From: Pseudomonadota bacterium
GTDB lineage: Bacteria > Pseudomonadota > Alphaproteobacteria > Rhizobiales > Hyphomicrobiaceae
DNA: 15,606 bases
Assembly (NCBI GenBank): GCA_003242645.1
Contig: QGVC01000043.1
Coordinates: 1 to 15,606, forward strand
Direction: 5' to 3'
Part shown: in pieces, positions 6,783-13,975 of the stretch
How the letters are laid out: every line of letters begins with the position of its first letter
How positions within the stretch are numbered: position 1 is the first letter of the stretch
Notes under the pieces: generated by a model
Database searches by the model: none
The model's input: only the letters and a program-made list of their open reading frames with translations
Told to the model about the DNA's origin: nothing
Made by a program: the position numbers and the translations under genes

Positions 6783-7763
6783 ATGTTCCGTCGCAGCCTC
6801 ATTGTACCCTTTCTGCTTGCACTGCTGCCGGTTGCAGCAGCGGCGTGGGTTTTGACGCCGGCATTTCTCGATATGGTCTCGGCGCCTCAGTCGCCCGAGC
6901 CGCAGTCGAATGTTCAGCAGACCGCATTAACCCCTTCCGACCTTGAAGCGGTTCAGCCGCGCGAAGGCAGCGAGGTCGAACCCCCCGCTTTCGATGTCGT
7001 GCGCATCAGCCCTGAGGGCGGGGTCTCGGTTTTTGCCGGCACTGCTCCGCCGCACGCGACGGTAACCGTCACGGCTGATGGCAAGCTCGTCGGCACAACA
7101 CGAGCTGACGAGCGCGGTGAGTGGACGCTGGTGACCGAGCATCATTTCACGAACCCGGAACCGGTGCTTGGCCTCTCGGCCATTCAGGCTGGCCAGCCCA
7201 GATTGGCGGAGGGCGAACAACAGCTGCGAATGGCGGAGCCAAGGAGCGCTGAAATCAAATCAGCCTCCGAGAAGCTGGATCCACCCGCGCGGATGATGCG
7301 CAACTTCGAGGATATGGTTGCTGCCGCCCGCACGACGGTTCTGAACACTGGTCAGGCTGCTGAAAACGTGCCCGTGCCGGTCCCAATCCAATTCGTATTC
7401 CGGAAAGCAAAGTTCACGGACCAAGGCCGCAAGGCGGTTGAGCTGCTAAGCGAATACCTGAGACTGAAGAAGCCAGAGAGCATTGTCCTGACCGGGCATG
7501 CCGATGAGCGCGGAAGCGAGGCCTTCAACATCGAGCTGTCCCGCCTGAGACTTCAGGCAGTTGCCGACTACCTGAGACGGAATGGTTACCAGGGCAGGCT
7601 CATTCTCATTCCCAAAGGGAGCTCCGAACCTTATCGGGGCGTCGACCGGTCAAAATACAGTCGGCGAACGCTCTGGCAGCTGGACCGTAGAGTGGAGCTC
7701 GTTCTCGACCCGGACACCCAACGTCGATCCGTTGTGGGCGGCAGTTCCAGCATTGCGCGCTGA
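6783..7763 (+). CDS. OmpA-family envelope protein with an Ig-like domain
   Basis: A 326-residue envelope protein. It begins with a basic, hydrophobic segment (FRRSLIVPFLLALLPVAAAAWVL), an uncleaved anchor or signal peptide. A Pro/Ser/Gln-rich linker leads to a bacterial Ig-like domain at ~67-120 (FDVVRISPEGGVSVFAGTA, GEWTLV), a module also common in rhizobial LysM proteins. The C-terminal ~200-310 is an OmpA/MotB peptidoglycan-binding domain with TGHADERGSEAFNIELSRLR: Asp241 and Arg256 match the OmpA residues that hold diaminopimelate. The family role is to tie the envelope to peptidoglycan. The ATG at 6783 has TTGAGG nine bases upstream; the ATG at 6765 is an alternative adding six residues. 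No beta-barrel is present, so this is not a porin. The combination of Ig-like and OmpA modules suggests a wall-linked periplasmic protein (inference). Confidence 0.88.
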   Translation: MFRRSLIVPFLLALLPVAAAAWVLTPAFLDMVSAPQSPEPQSNVQQTALTPSDLEAVQPREGSEVEPPAFDVVRISPEGGVSVFAGTAPPHATVTVTADGKLVGTTRADERGEWTLVTEHHFTNPEPVLGLSAIQAGQPRLAEGEQQLRMAEPRSAEIKSASEKLDPPARMMRNFEDMVAAARTTVLNTGQAAENVPVPVPIQFVFRKAKFTDQGRKAVELLSEYLRLKKPESIVLTGHADERGSEAFNIELSRLRLQAVADYLRRNGYQGRLILIPKGSSEPYRGVDRSKYSRRTLWQLDRRVELVLDPDTQRRSVVGGSSSIAR

Positions 7764-7765
7764 TA

Positions 7766-7781
7766 AGCGGTGAATCCCGCT
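7766..7781 (+). terminator. Weak hairpin after the OmpA-family gene
   Basis: AGCGG-TGAATC-CCGCT forms a 5-bp stem three bases after the stop codon. It has no U run, so support for termination is weak. Confidence 0.25.
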
Positions 7782-7839
7782 GTAATCCGTCGGCTCACCA
7801 TGTGTCGTCGGCTCAGTCGCTCGCTTTTCATGCCGTCCC

Positions 7840-7865
7840 GGAACTTCCCTGCAAGCGCTAGCGTT
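7840..7865 (+). promoter_or_regulatory. Candidate EcfG-type promoter of the lytic transglycosylase gene
   Basis: GGAAC (7840-7844), 17 bases, CGTT (7862-7865) is an exact match to the alphaproteobacterial EcfG (general stress sigma factor) consensus GGAAC-N16/17-CGTT. Transcription would begin near 7872, about 37 bases before the ATG at 7909. The spacer and -10 lie inside an 18-base near-palindrome (7851-7868). Confidence 0.55.
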
Positions 7866-7908
7866 TGCCTGCTAGATTGCTTCGTGTTCGATTGTCGTTG
7901 GTCTGTCC

Positions 7909-8739
7909 ATGGATCGTAACAGGATCTCCGTGGCCTGCAGGCATCTTCGCGTGCTGTTCACTCGTTGCACCATTCCTGCCCTCGTGGTGCTTTTCGTCCT
8001 TGGTCTTCCGCTTCCCGGGTCCGCACCATCGGCCCTGGAAGTGAGCTTGGAAGTCCCGCCGCCCGTAAAGGCTCCACCACGAGACGCGAAAAAGTCGGAC
8101 CTCTCCGTTCAGGAGTTCCTCGATCGTCTGATGATTGCGGAATCGGGAGGCCGGCTTGACGCGAAAAATCCGCGGTCAACGGCGCTGGGTCCATTTCAAT
8201 TCGTCAGGTCGACCTTCCTTGAAGTGGTCCGCCGGCACTTCCCTGAAGAGGTCGCGGGTCTGAGCGACCAGGAGATCCTGGCGCTGAGGGTCAACCCGGA
8301 TTTTGCACGCCGGGTTGCGCTCGCCTACACGCTCGACAATGCGTCGTTCTTGGGCAGTCAGGGGCTCGACGTCACGTCGGTGAACCTACGGCTCGCCTTT
8401 CTTGTCGGACCAACCGGCGCCATGCGTGTGCTGACGGCCGACGCCGACACGCCGGTCTCGGCGCTGCTCAGCGCAGAAGCTCTCGCTGCCAATCCCTTTA
8501 TGGCCTCGATGACCGCCGGCGACCTCGTCCGCAAGGCGGCACTCGACCTCAGCGGAAATGGCCGGATCGCCGGACTCGAGCAATCCAAGTCGGCAGTGAG
8601 CTTCCGGATTCCGTGCAACCTCGGCCGCGCCAGCTGCCGGCGCTGGGTGGCATTACGAAAGAAGAAGCTCGCCAGACTCCAAACGTCAGCTGCAGAGGCT
8701 CCGCCAACTCAGTTAAGCCAACAGTCCAACGATCATTGA
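7909..8739 (+). CDS. SLT-type lytic transglycosylase-like protein
   Basis: A 276-residue exported protein with a lysozyme-like transglycosylase domain, which cleaves peptidoglycan strands to give 1,6-anhydro ends. The N-terminus has a basic stretch and one hydrophobic helix (~21-40), a signal peptide or anchor. The SLT core follows: RLMIAESGGRLDAKNP with the probable catalytic Glu78, then STALGPFQFVRSTFLEV, the family's G-x-x-Q-F turn. The region after ~190 (LLSAEALAANPFMASMTAGDLVRKA) resembles that of many rhizobial homologues. The C-terminal ~60 residues include CNLGRASCRRW, a likely disulfide, and a basic tail. The ATG at 7909 lacks a clear ribosome-binding site, so the start is uncertain. 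The last seven bases overlap the end of the convergent deacetylase gene. An EcfG-like promoter upstream suggests general stress control. Confidence 0.85.
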   Translation: MDRNRISVACRHLRVLFTRCTIPALVVLFVLGLPLPGSAPSALEVSLEVPPPVKAPPRDAKKSDLSVQEFLDRLMIAESGGRLDAKNPRSTALGPFQFVRSTFLEVVRRHFPEEVAGLSDQEILALRVNPDFARRVALAYTLDNASFLGSQGLDVTSVNLRLAFLVGPTGAMRVLTADADTPVSALLSAEALAANPFMASMTAGDLVRKAALDLSGNGRIAGLEQSKSAVSFRIPCNLGRASCRRWVALRKKKLARLQTSAAEAPPTQLSQQSNDH

Positions 8740-9584
8740 CCGGTGCTGATCGTCCGGACGACGCTCGACGTCGGCCTTCCGGACCCGACCGGCCCTTTCA
8801 CCTCCACCTGAGCGAGCTGATCATACTCTTGCAATGTCGAAACCGGATCCTTCGGGGTCATGTGCACGACCTTGTAGCCCTCTGCCGCCAGCTGATCGAG
8901 CAAATCCGGCAGCGCCTTGGCGGTGACCTTTTGGAAGTCGTGCATGAGCACGATGCCCTTCCCCTTCTTGCCGAGCTTGCTCATCACCGACTTCACCAGC
9001 GCATCCGGCTTTCGGAATTTGAAGTCGAAGCTGTCGATGTCGTGCGAGAAAATGGCGATGTTCCGCGAGCCCAGGTAGTCGATCAGCTCCTTTGGATCCT
9101 GCAAATAGGGGAAGCGGAAGAACGGTGCGGGAGCGCTATCGAGCGCAATCCTTATCGCGCTGAGGCCCTTCTCGATTTCCTCCTTGGCCTTGACATTCTT
9201 CATCTTCCGCAAGTTGGCGTGGGACCATGTATGGCTGCCGATCGTGTGTCCCCGCGCGGCCACATCCTTCAGAATGTCAGGGTGCCAGAGGGCATGCTTC
9301 CCGATGATGAAGAAGGTCGCCTTTGTGCAATGCGCATCGAGGGCATCCAGAACGGCCCGCGTCGTCTCTGGCCATGGTCCGTCATCGAACGTCAGGATGA
9401 CCTCTTTGGGCAAGAGGAAATCGTGAACCCGGTACTGCTCGAACCCGAAGCCCGGCCCGCCGGTCGTATCGATTTCGACCGTGCGCGACACTCCGAGCGC
9501 GTTGGGCTTCCCTGGGCAGCTTGCATGAGCAGCCGTTCCCGCCAGCACGGCCGAGAGGGCCAGAGCGATTGTTGCGATTCGCAT
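8733..9584 (-). CDS. Polysaccharide deacetylase (NodB homology domain), exported
   Basis: A 283-residue exported carbohydrate esterase family 4 enzyme that removes acetyl groups from polysaccharide such as peptidoglycan or poly-N-acetylglucosamine. A signal peptide (MRIATIALALSAVLAGTAAHA) is followed by the five NodB motifs: TFDDGP with Asp67 and Asp68; SHTWSH with metal-binding His118 and His122; RFPY at 157-160; a SHDIDSFDF stretch at ~180-188 in the place of the usual D-x-x-D-W; and LMHD with His215. The metal triad Asp-His-His and the catalytic base are intact. The ATG at 9584 has a GGGGG ribosome-binding site and begins the signal peptide, so upstream codons are not included. A perfect 17-base palindrome lies just upstream of this start. 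Facing the lytic transglycosylase gene with a seven-base overlap, it belongs to the envelope-modifying block. The actual polymer substrate is unknown. Confidence 0.92.
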   Translation of the reverse strand: MRIATIALALSAVLAGTAAHASCPGKPNALGVSRTVEIDTTGGPGFGFEQYRVHDFLLPKEVILTFDDGPWPETTRAVLDALDAHCTKATFFIIGKHALWHPDILKDVAARGHTIGSHTWSHANLRKMKNVKAKEEIEKGLSAIRIALDSAPAPFFRFPYLQDPKELIDYLGSRNIAIFSHDIDSFDFKFRKPDALVKSVMSKLGKKGKGIVLMHDFQKVTAKALPDLLDQLAAEGYKVVHMTPKDPVSTLQEYDQLAQVEVKGPVGSGRPTSSVVRTISTGQ

Positions 9585-9599
9585 ATCATCCCCCGTTCC

Positions 9600-9616
9600 C
9601 GGAGCCTCAGGCTCCG
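9600..9616. promoter_or_regulatory. Perfect 17-base palindrome upstream of the deacetylase gene
   Basis: CGGAGCCT-C-AGGCTCCG is symmetrical over both arms, with a single central base. It lies 16-32 bases before the deacetylase ATG, overlapping the expected promoter or leader. It could be a repressor operator, or a leader hairpin next to the ribosome-binding site. Confidence 0.45.
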
Positions 9617-9764
9617 CTGCCGAACATACTCCCCCGTCGGACAATATAGGCCGAAAATCCGGCGCGTGGCGAGCATAGTTCGATCAGCAATCGTGCATGA
9701 ATGTCAAAAAACGAAATCTCGGCTACCGTGCGGTTAACGATCCGAGGACGGAGGAAAGAGAGCC

Positions 9765-10649
9765 ATGACAAATCCGGTCGTCGGTTTCATCGGGCTTGGG
9801 TTGATGGGCACCGGCTTCACGCGCCGGTTGATCGCGACCGGGCACCGCGTCATCGGCTACGATATCGACGCCGCGAAAATGGATGCGGCCGTACAGTTCG
9901 GCGTCGAGCGCGCCGCGTCACCCGCCGAGCTCGCGGACGCGGCTGATGTGATTCTCGCTTGCGTGACCTCGACCGCAGCCGTCGTGGAGGTGGTGGAAGG
10001 CCCTCAGGGGTTGCTCAGCGCTTCGAACGTGCGCGGGAAGGTCTTCGTCGACCATTCGACCACTGAGATTGAGACGACGCGGCGGCTCGCCAACCTCCTT
10101 GCCGAGCGGGCTGGTGTGAGTATGGTGGATGCTCCGGTCTCGGGTGGCCCCGGCGCCGCAGAAGCGGGAACGCTCGCTATCATGGCCGGCGGCTCGGATG
10201 AGGCGATCGCCAAGGTTGCCCCGCTCATGGCCAAGCTCGGGACGTTCACCCACATGGGCGGCCCGGGAGCCGGCCAGGCGACCAAGCTCGTCAACCAGAC
10301 GCTGGTGCTGACGAACTACTGCGTCATTGCCGAGGCCCTGCGGCTGGCCGAGTGCTACGGCGTTGATGCTTCGAAGATTCCCCAGGCCCTCGCGCCAGGA
10401 TACGCCGGCTCGAACCTTCTGCCGGTGCTCATGAGGCGCATGATCGCCCGCGATTGGACCCCTACGGGGTACGCCAGACAGGTTCTCAAGGACCTGGAGA
10501 TGCTGAACGAGGCGGCCCGGAGCCGGCACCTCGCCATGCCGATGGCGGTTCAGGCGCTCACGCTATTCCGGATGCTCGTGGCCCAGGGAAAGAGCGAGCT
10601 CGACGGCGCTGCGATCCTGGAAGTCTTGCCGCCGGGCGACAAGGACTGA
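9765..10649 (+). CDS. NAD(P)-dependent beta-hydroxyacid dehydrogenase, HIBADH family
   Basis: A 294-residue cytoplasmic oxidoreductase related to 3-hydroxyisobutyrate dehydrogenase and tartronate semialdehyde reductase, which oxidise or reduce the beta-hydroxyl of small hydroxyacids. The N-terminal Rossmann fold shows GFIGLGLMG (Gly10, Gly12, Gly15). The family signature DAPVSGGPGAAEAGTL is present with Ser126. The all-helical C-terminal half carries the catalytic Lys174 and Asn177 in GAGQATKLVNQ. The length is normal for the family. The start has an excellent GGAGGAAAGAG site. The gene stands alone, divergent from the deacetylase gene and convergent with the ATPase inhibitor gene, so neighbours do not identify its substrate. 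GlyR/GarR-like or HIBADH roles are both possible. Confidence 0.92.
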   Translation: MTNPVVGFIGLGLMGTGFTRRLIATGHRVIGYDIDAAKMDAAVQFGVERAASPAELADAADVILACVTSTAAVVEVVEGPQGLLSASNVRGKVFVDHSTTEIETTRRLANLLAERAGVSMVDAPVSGGPGAAEAGTLAIMAGGSDEAIAKVAPLMAKLGTFTHMGGPGAGQATKLVNQTLVLTNYCVIAEALRLAECYGVDASKIPQALAPGYAGSNLLPVLMRRMIARDWTPTGYARQVLKDLEMLNEAARSRHLAMPMAVQALTLFRMLVAQGKSELDGAAILEVLPPGDKD

Positions 10650-10688
10650 GTCCGGCGGCTTCTCACGAGTTGCAGAGCCACCAAGAGG

Positions 10689-11015
10689 TCAGGTCCGGCT
10701 GGCCTCAACCTGCTCCACAGCTATTGCGAGGAACTCCTGCATCTTGTTGCGCAGCTCTTGGTCGCTCACAGCCACGCCTTTCGCGTCGAAGTCGGCCCGA
10801 ATCTTCTGGAAGACGTCCTCGTCGCCCTTCTGAGCCAGATCTGCCCTCACGACAGCCTTCACGTAGTCTTCGACCGCCTCCCCGGTGATTCCGAGAAGTC
10901 CTGCTGCCCATTCGCCTAGCATTTTATTGCGGCGGGCTTCGGCCTTGAACTTGAGCTCCTGGTCGTGAGCGAACTTCTTCTCGAAAGCTTTTTCGCGTTC
11001 GTCAAAAGCCGTCAT
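10689..11015 (-). CDS. F1-ATPase inhibitor zeta subunit (DUF1476 family)
   Basis: A 108-residue soluble, helical protein of the alphaproteobacterial zeta family, formerly DUF1476. In Paracoccus, zeta binds the F1 sector of ATP synthase and blocks ATP hydrolysis with its N-terminal helix. The family pattern is clear: FDEREKAFEKKFAHDQELKF at residues 4-23, then KAEARRNKMLGEWAAGLLG, GDEDVFQKIRADF and a C-terminal helix with LRNKMQEFLAIAVEQVEA. The ATG at 11015 has GGAGC eight bases upstream and gives exactly the family's N-terminus, so I reject longer frames. It sits divergent to purC, an arrangement I recall from many Hyphomicrobiales. Whether zeta is inhibitory varies among alphaproteobacteria: strong in Paracoccus, weaker in some non-respiratory or symbiotic relatives. 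Here the N-terminal helix looks intact. Confidence 0.92.
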   Translation of the reverse strand: MTAFDEREKAFEKKFAHDQELKFKAEARRNKMLGEWAAGLLGITGEAVEDYVKAVVRADLAQKGDEDVFQKIRADFDAKGVAVSDQELRNKMQEFLAIAVEQVEASRT

Positions 11016-11180
11016 TCGGTTTGCTCCAGATCTGCCTCGTTTTACTTTAGGAACTCGAACGCCAGAGCCCCGGCACCCCTCCACAATAGCCGCGAGAGCG
11101 AAGCCATAAACGCTGGCTGTGGCGAGATCAACGCCTGCTGCGTCGCATTAGCCACGCGGCAACTGGCCTCCTCGTTAAGA

Positions 11181-11209
11181 TTGTTTCTCCCCCCGTGTTC
11201 GGCTAGTGT
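11181..11209 (+). promoter_or_regulatory. Candidate promoter of purC
   Basis: TTGTTT (11181-11186), a 17-base spacer and TAGTGT (11204-11209). Transcription would begin near 11216, so the transcript would start about 13 bases before the inverted-repeat-rich leader. The hexamers are moderate matches to the sigma70 consensus. Confidence 0.4.
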
Positions 11210-11228
11210 CCCGCCGAGATCTTTCTTT

Positions 11229-11329
11229 CCGGGTCCTGGCCACATGCCTCGCCGCGTGAAAGGCGGCGCGCTGCCGACAGAGAGAGCAGCCCGGACCCGG
11301 TCGGGATAGGTCCGTTGGCCAGGTTCCGG
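11229..11329 (+). promoter_or_regulatory. Structured purC leader RNA candidate
   Basis: The 5' arm CCGGGTCCTGGCCA (11229-11242) pairs with TGGCCAGGTTCCGG (11316-11329) over 14 positions, with one G-U and one U-U. Inside it sit three hairpins separated by single bases: CGCCGC/GCGGCG (11250-11268), GCTGC/GCAGC (11270-11290) and CGGACC/GGTCCG (11292-11314). A rival pairing exists: CCGGGTCC (11229-11236) is perfectly complementary to GGACCCGG (11293-11300), which would break the outer stem and the third hairpin. No U run follows, and the purC ribosome-binding site lies about 38 bases further on. The arrangement fits a cis-acting leader element; chance pairing in GC-rich DNA is the main alternative, and no known riboswitch class is recognised. 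Confidence 0.35.
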
Positions 11330-11378
11330 TCCCCTATATAAAAGAAAGAACATAATGGCTCACTTCAGAGGCATACCC

Positions 11379-12167
11379 ATGAACAAGCGCCGTCGCATCT
11401 ATGAGGGCAAGGCCAAGGTGCTCTATGAGGGGCCGGAGCCCGGCACCCTTATCCAGCACTTCAAGGACGATGCCACGGCCTTCAACAACAAGAAGCACGC
11501 CCTGATCGAAGGCAAAGGTGTGCTCAATAACCGGATTTCCGAGTACATCTTCGTGAAGCTCGGCGAGATCGGCGTGCCGACACACTTCATTCGCCGCCTC
11601 AACATGCGCGAGCAGCTCATTCGCGAGGTGGAGATGATTCCCCTTGAGGTGGTGGTGCGGAACGTGGCCGCCGGCTCTCTGTCCCAGCGGCTGGGCCTCG
11701 AAGAGGGTATGCAGCTCCCCCGCTCGATCGTGGAGTTCTACTACAAGGCGGACAATCTCAACGACCCGCTCGTCTCCGAGGAGCACATCACGGCCTTCGG
11801 GTGGGCGACGCCGCACGAGATCGACGAGATCATGCAGCTCGCGCTGCGGATCAACGACTTCCTGGTGGGCCTGTTCCTCGGCATTGGCATCCGGCTCGTC
11901 GACTTCAAGGTCGAGTTCGGGCGGCTGTGGGACAACGATCAGATGCGGATCGTCCTTGCCGACGAGATCAGCCCGGATTGCTGCCGGCTGTGGGATATCC
12001 GGACATCCGAAAAGCTCGACAAGGACCGCTTCCGCCGCGACATGGGTGGATTGCTCGAGGCCTACCAAGAGGTTGCCCGCCGCCTCGGCGTGTTTACCGA
12101 CAACCGGCCGGTGAAGGGGGTCGTGCCGGTGCTGGTAGCCTCCAATCCCGGCGGGAAGCCGAACTGA
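11379..12167 (+). CDS. purC: Phosphoribosylaminoimidazole-succinocarboxamide synthase
   Basis: A 262-residue SAICAR synthetase, which joins CAIR and aspartate using ATP in purine biosynthesis. It starts [15 protein letters not shown] (the ATP-binding N-terminal strand), continues with [12 protein letters not shown], the family signature [29 protein letters not shown] and [10 protein letters not shown]. These are the usual PurC motifs in the usual order, and the length is normal for Hyphomicrobiales. Of two close ATGs, 11379 has AGAGG seven bases upstream and yields [11 protein letters not shown], the typical N-terminus; 11355 would add eight residues and has only a weak AAAGAAAG. It heads the purC-purS-purQ cluster, with 95 bases before purS, so the three may be one transcript. 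The leader shows unusual structure. Confidence 0.97.
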   Translation: MNKRRRIYEGKAKVLYEGPEPGTLIQHFKDDATAFNNKKHALIEGKGVLNNRISEYIFVKLGEIGVPTHFIRRLNMREQLIREVEMIPLEVVVRNVAAGSLSQRLGLEEGMQLPRSIVEFYYKADNLNDPLVSEEHITAFGWATPHEIDEIMQLALRINDFLVGLFLGIGIRLVDFKVEFGRLWDNDQMRIVLADEISPDCCRLWDIRTSEKLDKDRFRRDMGGLLEAYQEVARRLGVFTDNRPVKGVVPVLVASNPGGKPN

Positions 12168-12262
12168 GCATAACTTCGGCCTGAAGAGCAGCGAATCATT
12201 GCCGAGGACAACGGCATGAGCTACTCGCGTCCCCGGCACGACACTCACCTTTCGCTTGTGAA

Positions 12263-12505
12263 ATGAAAGCTCGCATCATCATCACCTTGAAGAACGGCGT
12301 TCTCGATCCGCAGGGCAAGGCCATCGAGAACGCCGTTGCCGCGCTGGGGATAGGCGGGGTTCAATCCGTCCGGCAAGGCAAATTCATCGAAGTGGAGCTT
12401 GCTGCGAGCAGCCAGGCGGAAGCCCGTGAGACAGTCGAGCGCATGTGCCGCGAACTTCTCGCGAACACGGTAATCGAGAACTATAGGTACGAGATCGAGG
12501 GCTGA
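12263..12505 (+). CDS. purS: Phosphoribosylformylglycinamidine synthase, PurS subunit
   Basis: An 80-residue small subunit of the three-part FGAM synthase (PurS-PurQ-PurL), bridging the ammonia-producing PurQ and the synthetase PurL in purine biosynthesis. KARIIITLKNGVLDPQGKAIENA and GVQSVRQGKFIEVEL are typical, as is the C-terminal strand IENYRYEIE. Length is normal. The ATG lacks a strong ribosome-binding site (upstream TTTCGCTTGTGAA); its translation may be weak or depend on coupling, although purC is 95 bases away. It lies between purC and purQ, as in other alphaproteobacteria. Confidence 0.95.
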   Translation: MKARIIITLKNGVLDPQGKAIENAVAALGIGGVQSVRQGKFIEVELAASSQAEARETVERMCRELLANTVIENYRYEIEG

Positions 12506-12551
12506 TACAATCGATCGGGCCTAGCCTGATTTCCTCGCACAGCAGGGCGGC

Positions 12552-13250
12552 ATGAAGGCTTCCGTCATCATTTTTCCTGGAACCAATCGCGAACACGACG
12601 TCGCGGACGTGTTGGAGTCCGTCTCCGGGCGCAAACCCCAGTTCGTCTGGCACAGCGAGACGCAAGTCCCGCCAACGGATTTGATCGTGCTGCCCGGCGG
12701 GTTCTCCTACGGCGACTACCTGCGCTGTGGCGCCATGGCCGCGCGCTCGCCCATCATGCGGGACGTGATCGCCAAGGCCAAAGCCGGCACACCGGTGCTC
12801 GGCATCTGCAATGGGTTTCAGATCCTTTGCGAATCCGGGCTTCTTCCGGGTGTGCTGATGCGGAACGCTTCGCTCAAGTTCGTCTGCAAGGAGGTATGGC
12901 TTCGGATCGAGCAGCCGGACACGATCTTTACGAGCCGCTTCAAACGCGGAGAGGTCATGCCGGCCATCGCCGCCCACGCGGAGGGCAACTACTTCGCTGA
13001 CGCCGACACGCTCGACCGCCTCGAGAGCGAAGGCCGTGTCGTGTTTCGCTATGCCGACCCGCAAGGAAATGTGACACCGGAGGCCAACCCCAACGGGTCC
13101 CAGCGCAGCATCGCCGGTATTTGCGACGAGCGCCGCCGCGTGCTCGGCCTGATGCCGCATCCGGAAAATGCGTCAGACCCGCTGCTCGGGCCGACGGGCG
13201 GCCGGAGGTTGTTCGAGAGCTTGGTCGACAATCTGGTCGGAGCTGCGTAG
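12552..13250 (+). CDS. purQ: Phosphoribosylformylglycinamidine synthase, PurQ glutaminase subunit
   Basis: A 232-residue class I glutamine amidotransferase that releases ammonia from glutamine for FGAM synthase. The catalytic triad is complete: Cys86 in LGICNGFQIL, His203 and Glu205 in MPHPENAS. The N-terminal FPGTNREHD and LPGGFSYGDYLRCGAMA are typical of PurQ, and RCGAMAARSP follows the oxyanion region. Length is normal. The start has GGGCGG five bases upstream. It follows purS by 46 bases. A terminator comes after it and the next gene is on the other strand, so purL, which usually follows purQ in Hyphomicrobiales, is not at this locus. Confidence 0.97.
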   Translation: MKASVIIFPGTNREHDVADVLESVSGRKPQFVWHSETQVPPTDLIVLPGGFSYGDYLRCGAMAARSPIMRDVIAKAKAGTPVLGICNGFQILCESGLLPGVLMRNASLKFVCKEVWLRIEQPDTIFTSRFKRGEVMPAIAAHAEGNYFADADTLDRLESEGRVVFRYADPQGNVTPEANPNGSQRSIAGICDERRRVLGLMPHPENASDPLLGPTGGRRLFESLVDNLVGAA

Positions 13251-13307
13251 GCGGGCTATCCCCGCAGTGGTCGCCGGGGCCTTGGCAGATATGCTCATCC
13301 CAAGCGA

Positions 13308-13335
13308 AAGGGCCCGATTGGGCCCCTTACTTTAA
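13308..13335 (+). terminator. Intrinsic terminator after purQ
   Basis: AAGGGCCC-GATT-GGGCCCCTT is a strong hairpin with one bulged C, directly followed by ACTTTAATT. It lies 58 bases after the purQ stop and before the convergent greA. On the minus strand it runs into CTTTCGCTT, so it may stop greA transcripts as well. Confidence 0.75.
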
Positions 13336-13354
13336 TTCTCCCACACCAGTTGGC

Positions 13355-13370
13355 CGAGGCAATCGCCTCG
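13355..13370 (-). terminator. Hairpin just after greA
   Basis: CGAGGC-AATC-GCCTCG is a perfect 6-bp stem eleven bases after the greA stop on the minus strand. There is no U run after it, so it may serve as an RNA 3' stability element or partial terminator ahead of the stronger one at 13308. Confidence 0.4.
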
Positions 13371-13380
13371 ACGAGCGAGC

Positions 13381-13857
13381 TTACTTGAACTCGACGTTTA
13401 CGATTTCGTAGGAGCGGGTCCCCTTGGGCGTCGTCACCTCGACCGAATCGCCCTTCGATCTGCCGATAAGCGCACGAGCGATCGGCGAGCTGATCGAGAT
13501 GCGGCCCTGGCGCACGTTCGCCTCGAAGTCGCCGACAATCTGATACTTCACCTCTTCCCCGGTATCCTCGTCGACGAGCGTGACGGTGGCGCCAAACATG
13601 ACCGTGTCGCCACTCAGCGTCTTGGGATCGATGACCTCGGCGCGGGAGAGCTTGTCCTCAAGCTCCGCTACTCTCGCCTCGTTCAGTCCCTGCGCTTCCT
13701 TGGCTGCGTGGTACTCGGCGTTCTCACTCAGGTCGCCGTGCGACCGCGCTTCGCTTATCGCCTGGATGATGCGCGGGCGCTCGATAGACTTCAGCCGATG
13801 CAGCTCGGCCTCAAGCTGCCGATAGCCTTCTGCAGTCATGGGCACGCGTTCGGTCAT
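13381..13857 (-). CDS. greA: Transcription elongation factor GreA
   Basis: A 158-residue factor that binds the RNA polymerase secondary channel and helps cleave backtracked transcripts. It has the N-terminal coiled coil with the acidic tip GDLSENAEY (Asp42 and Glu45, matching Asp41 and Glu44 of E. coli) and the C-terminal FKBP-like domain with [12 protein letters not shown] and [11 protein letters not shown]. The length equals the E. coli protein. I chose the ATG at 13857, which has GAGGAG about nine bases upstream; the TTG at 13863 is too close to that site. It lies 118 bases downstream of carB on the same strand, a pairing I recall from many alphaproteobacteria, so the two may share a transcript. 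Confidence 0.97.
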   Translation of the reverse strand: MTERVPMTAEGYRQLEAELHRLKSIERPRIIQAISEARSHGDLSENAEYHAAKEAQGLNEARVAELEDKLSRAEVIDPKTLSGDTVMFGATVTLVDEDTGEEVKYQIVGDFEANVRQGRISISSPIARALIGRSKGDSVEVTTPKGTRSYEIVNVEFK

Positions 13858-13975
13858 AGTCAAAGTCTCCTCGCCGACGCAGAGTGCGCCGGAGCATCGC
13901 CTGTCGTCATTTCACTCACCAGGGGAAGTTAGGTCAGCCCCGATGCGCAACAAGCTAATGCACGTAGGCCCGCAA

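Noticed and set aside
8613..9737. A 374-codon open frame on the plus strand.
   Set aside because: It lies antisense to the polysaccharide deacetylase, whose five catalytic motifs are clear. Its own translation has no recognisable domain, and GC-rich genes often leave long antisense frames open.
11041..11080. A tRNA-like T-arm (minus strand GCGTTCGAGTTCC) upstream of the zeta gene.
   Set aside because: The flanking bases do not pair as a T-stem, and no acceptor, D or anticodon arms are found.
11229..11329. The purC leader as SRP RNA, 6S RNA or a known riboswitch.
   Set aside because: The SRP GGTCAGGTCCGGAAGGAAGC-type core is absent, there is no long 6S-like hairpin with a central bubble, and no known purine, PRPP or SAM riboswitch core is seen.
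11334..12248. A 304-codon minus-strand frame.
   Set aside because: It is antisense to purC and has no ribosome-binding site or known motif.
12384..13160. A 258-codon minus-strand frame.
   Set aside because: It is antisense to purS and purQ, which have full family motifs.
13894..13946. GCATCG/CGATGC and GGGG/CCCC inverted repeats between carB and greA.
   Set aside because: The arms are short and far apart (a 41-base gap), well within chance for this base composition.
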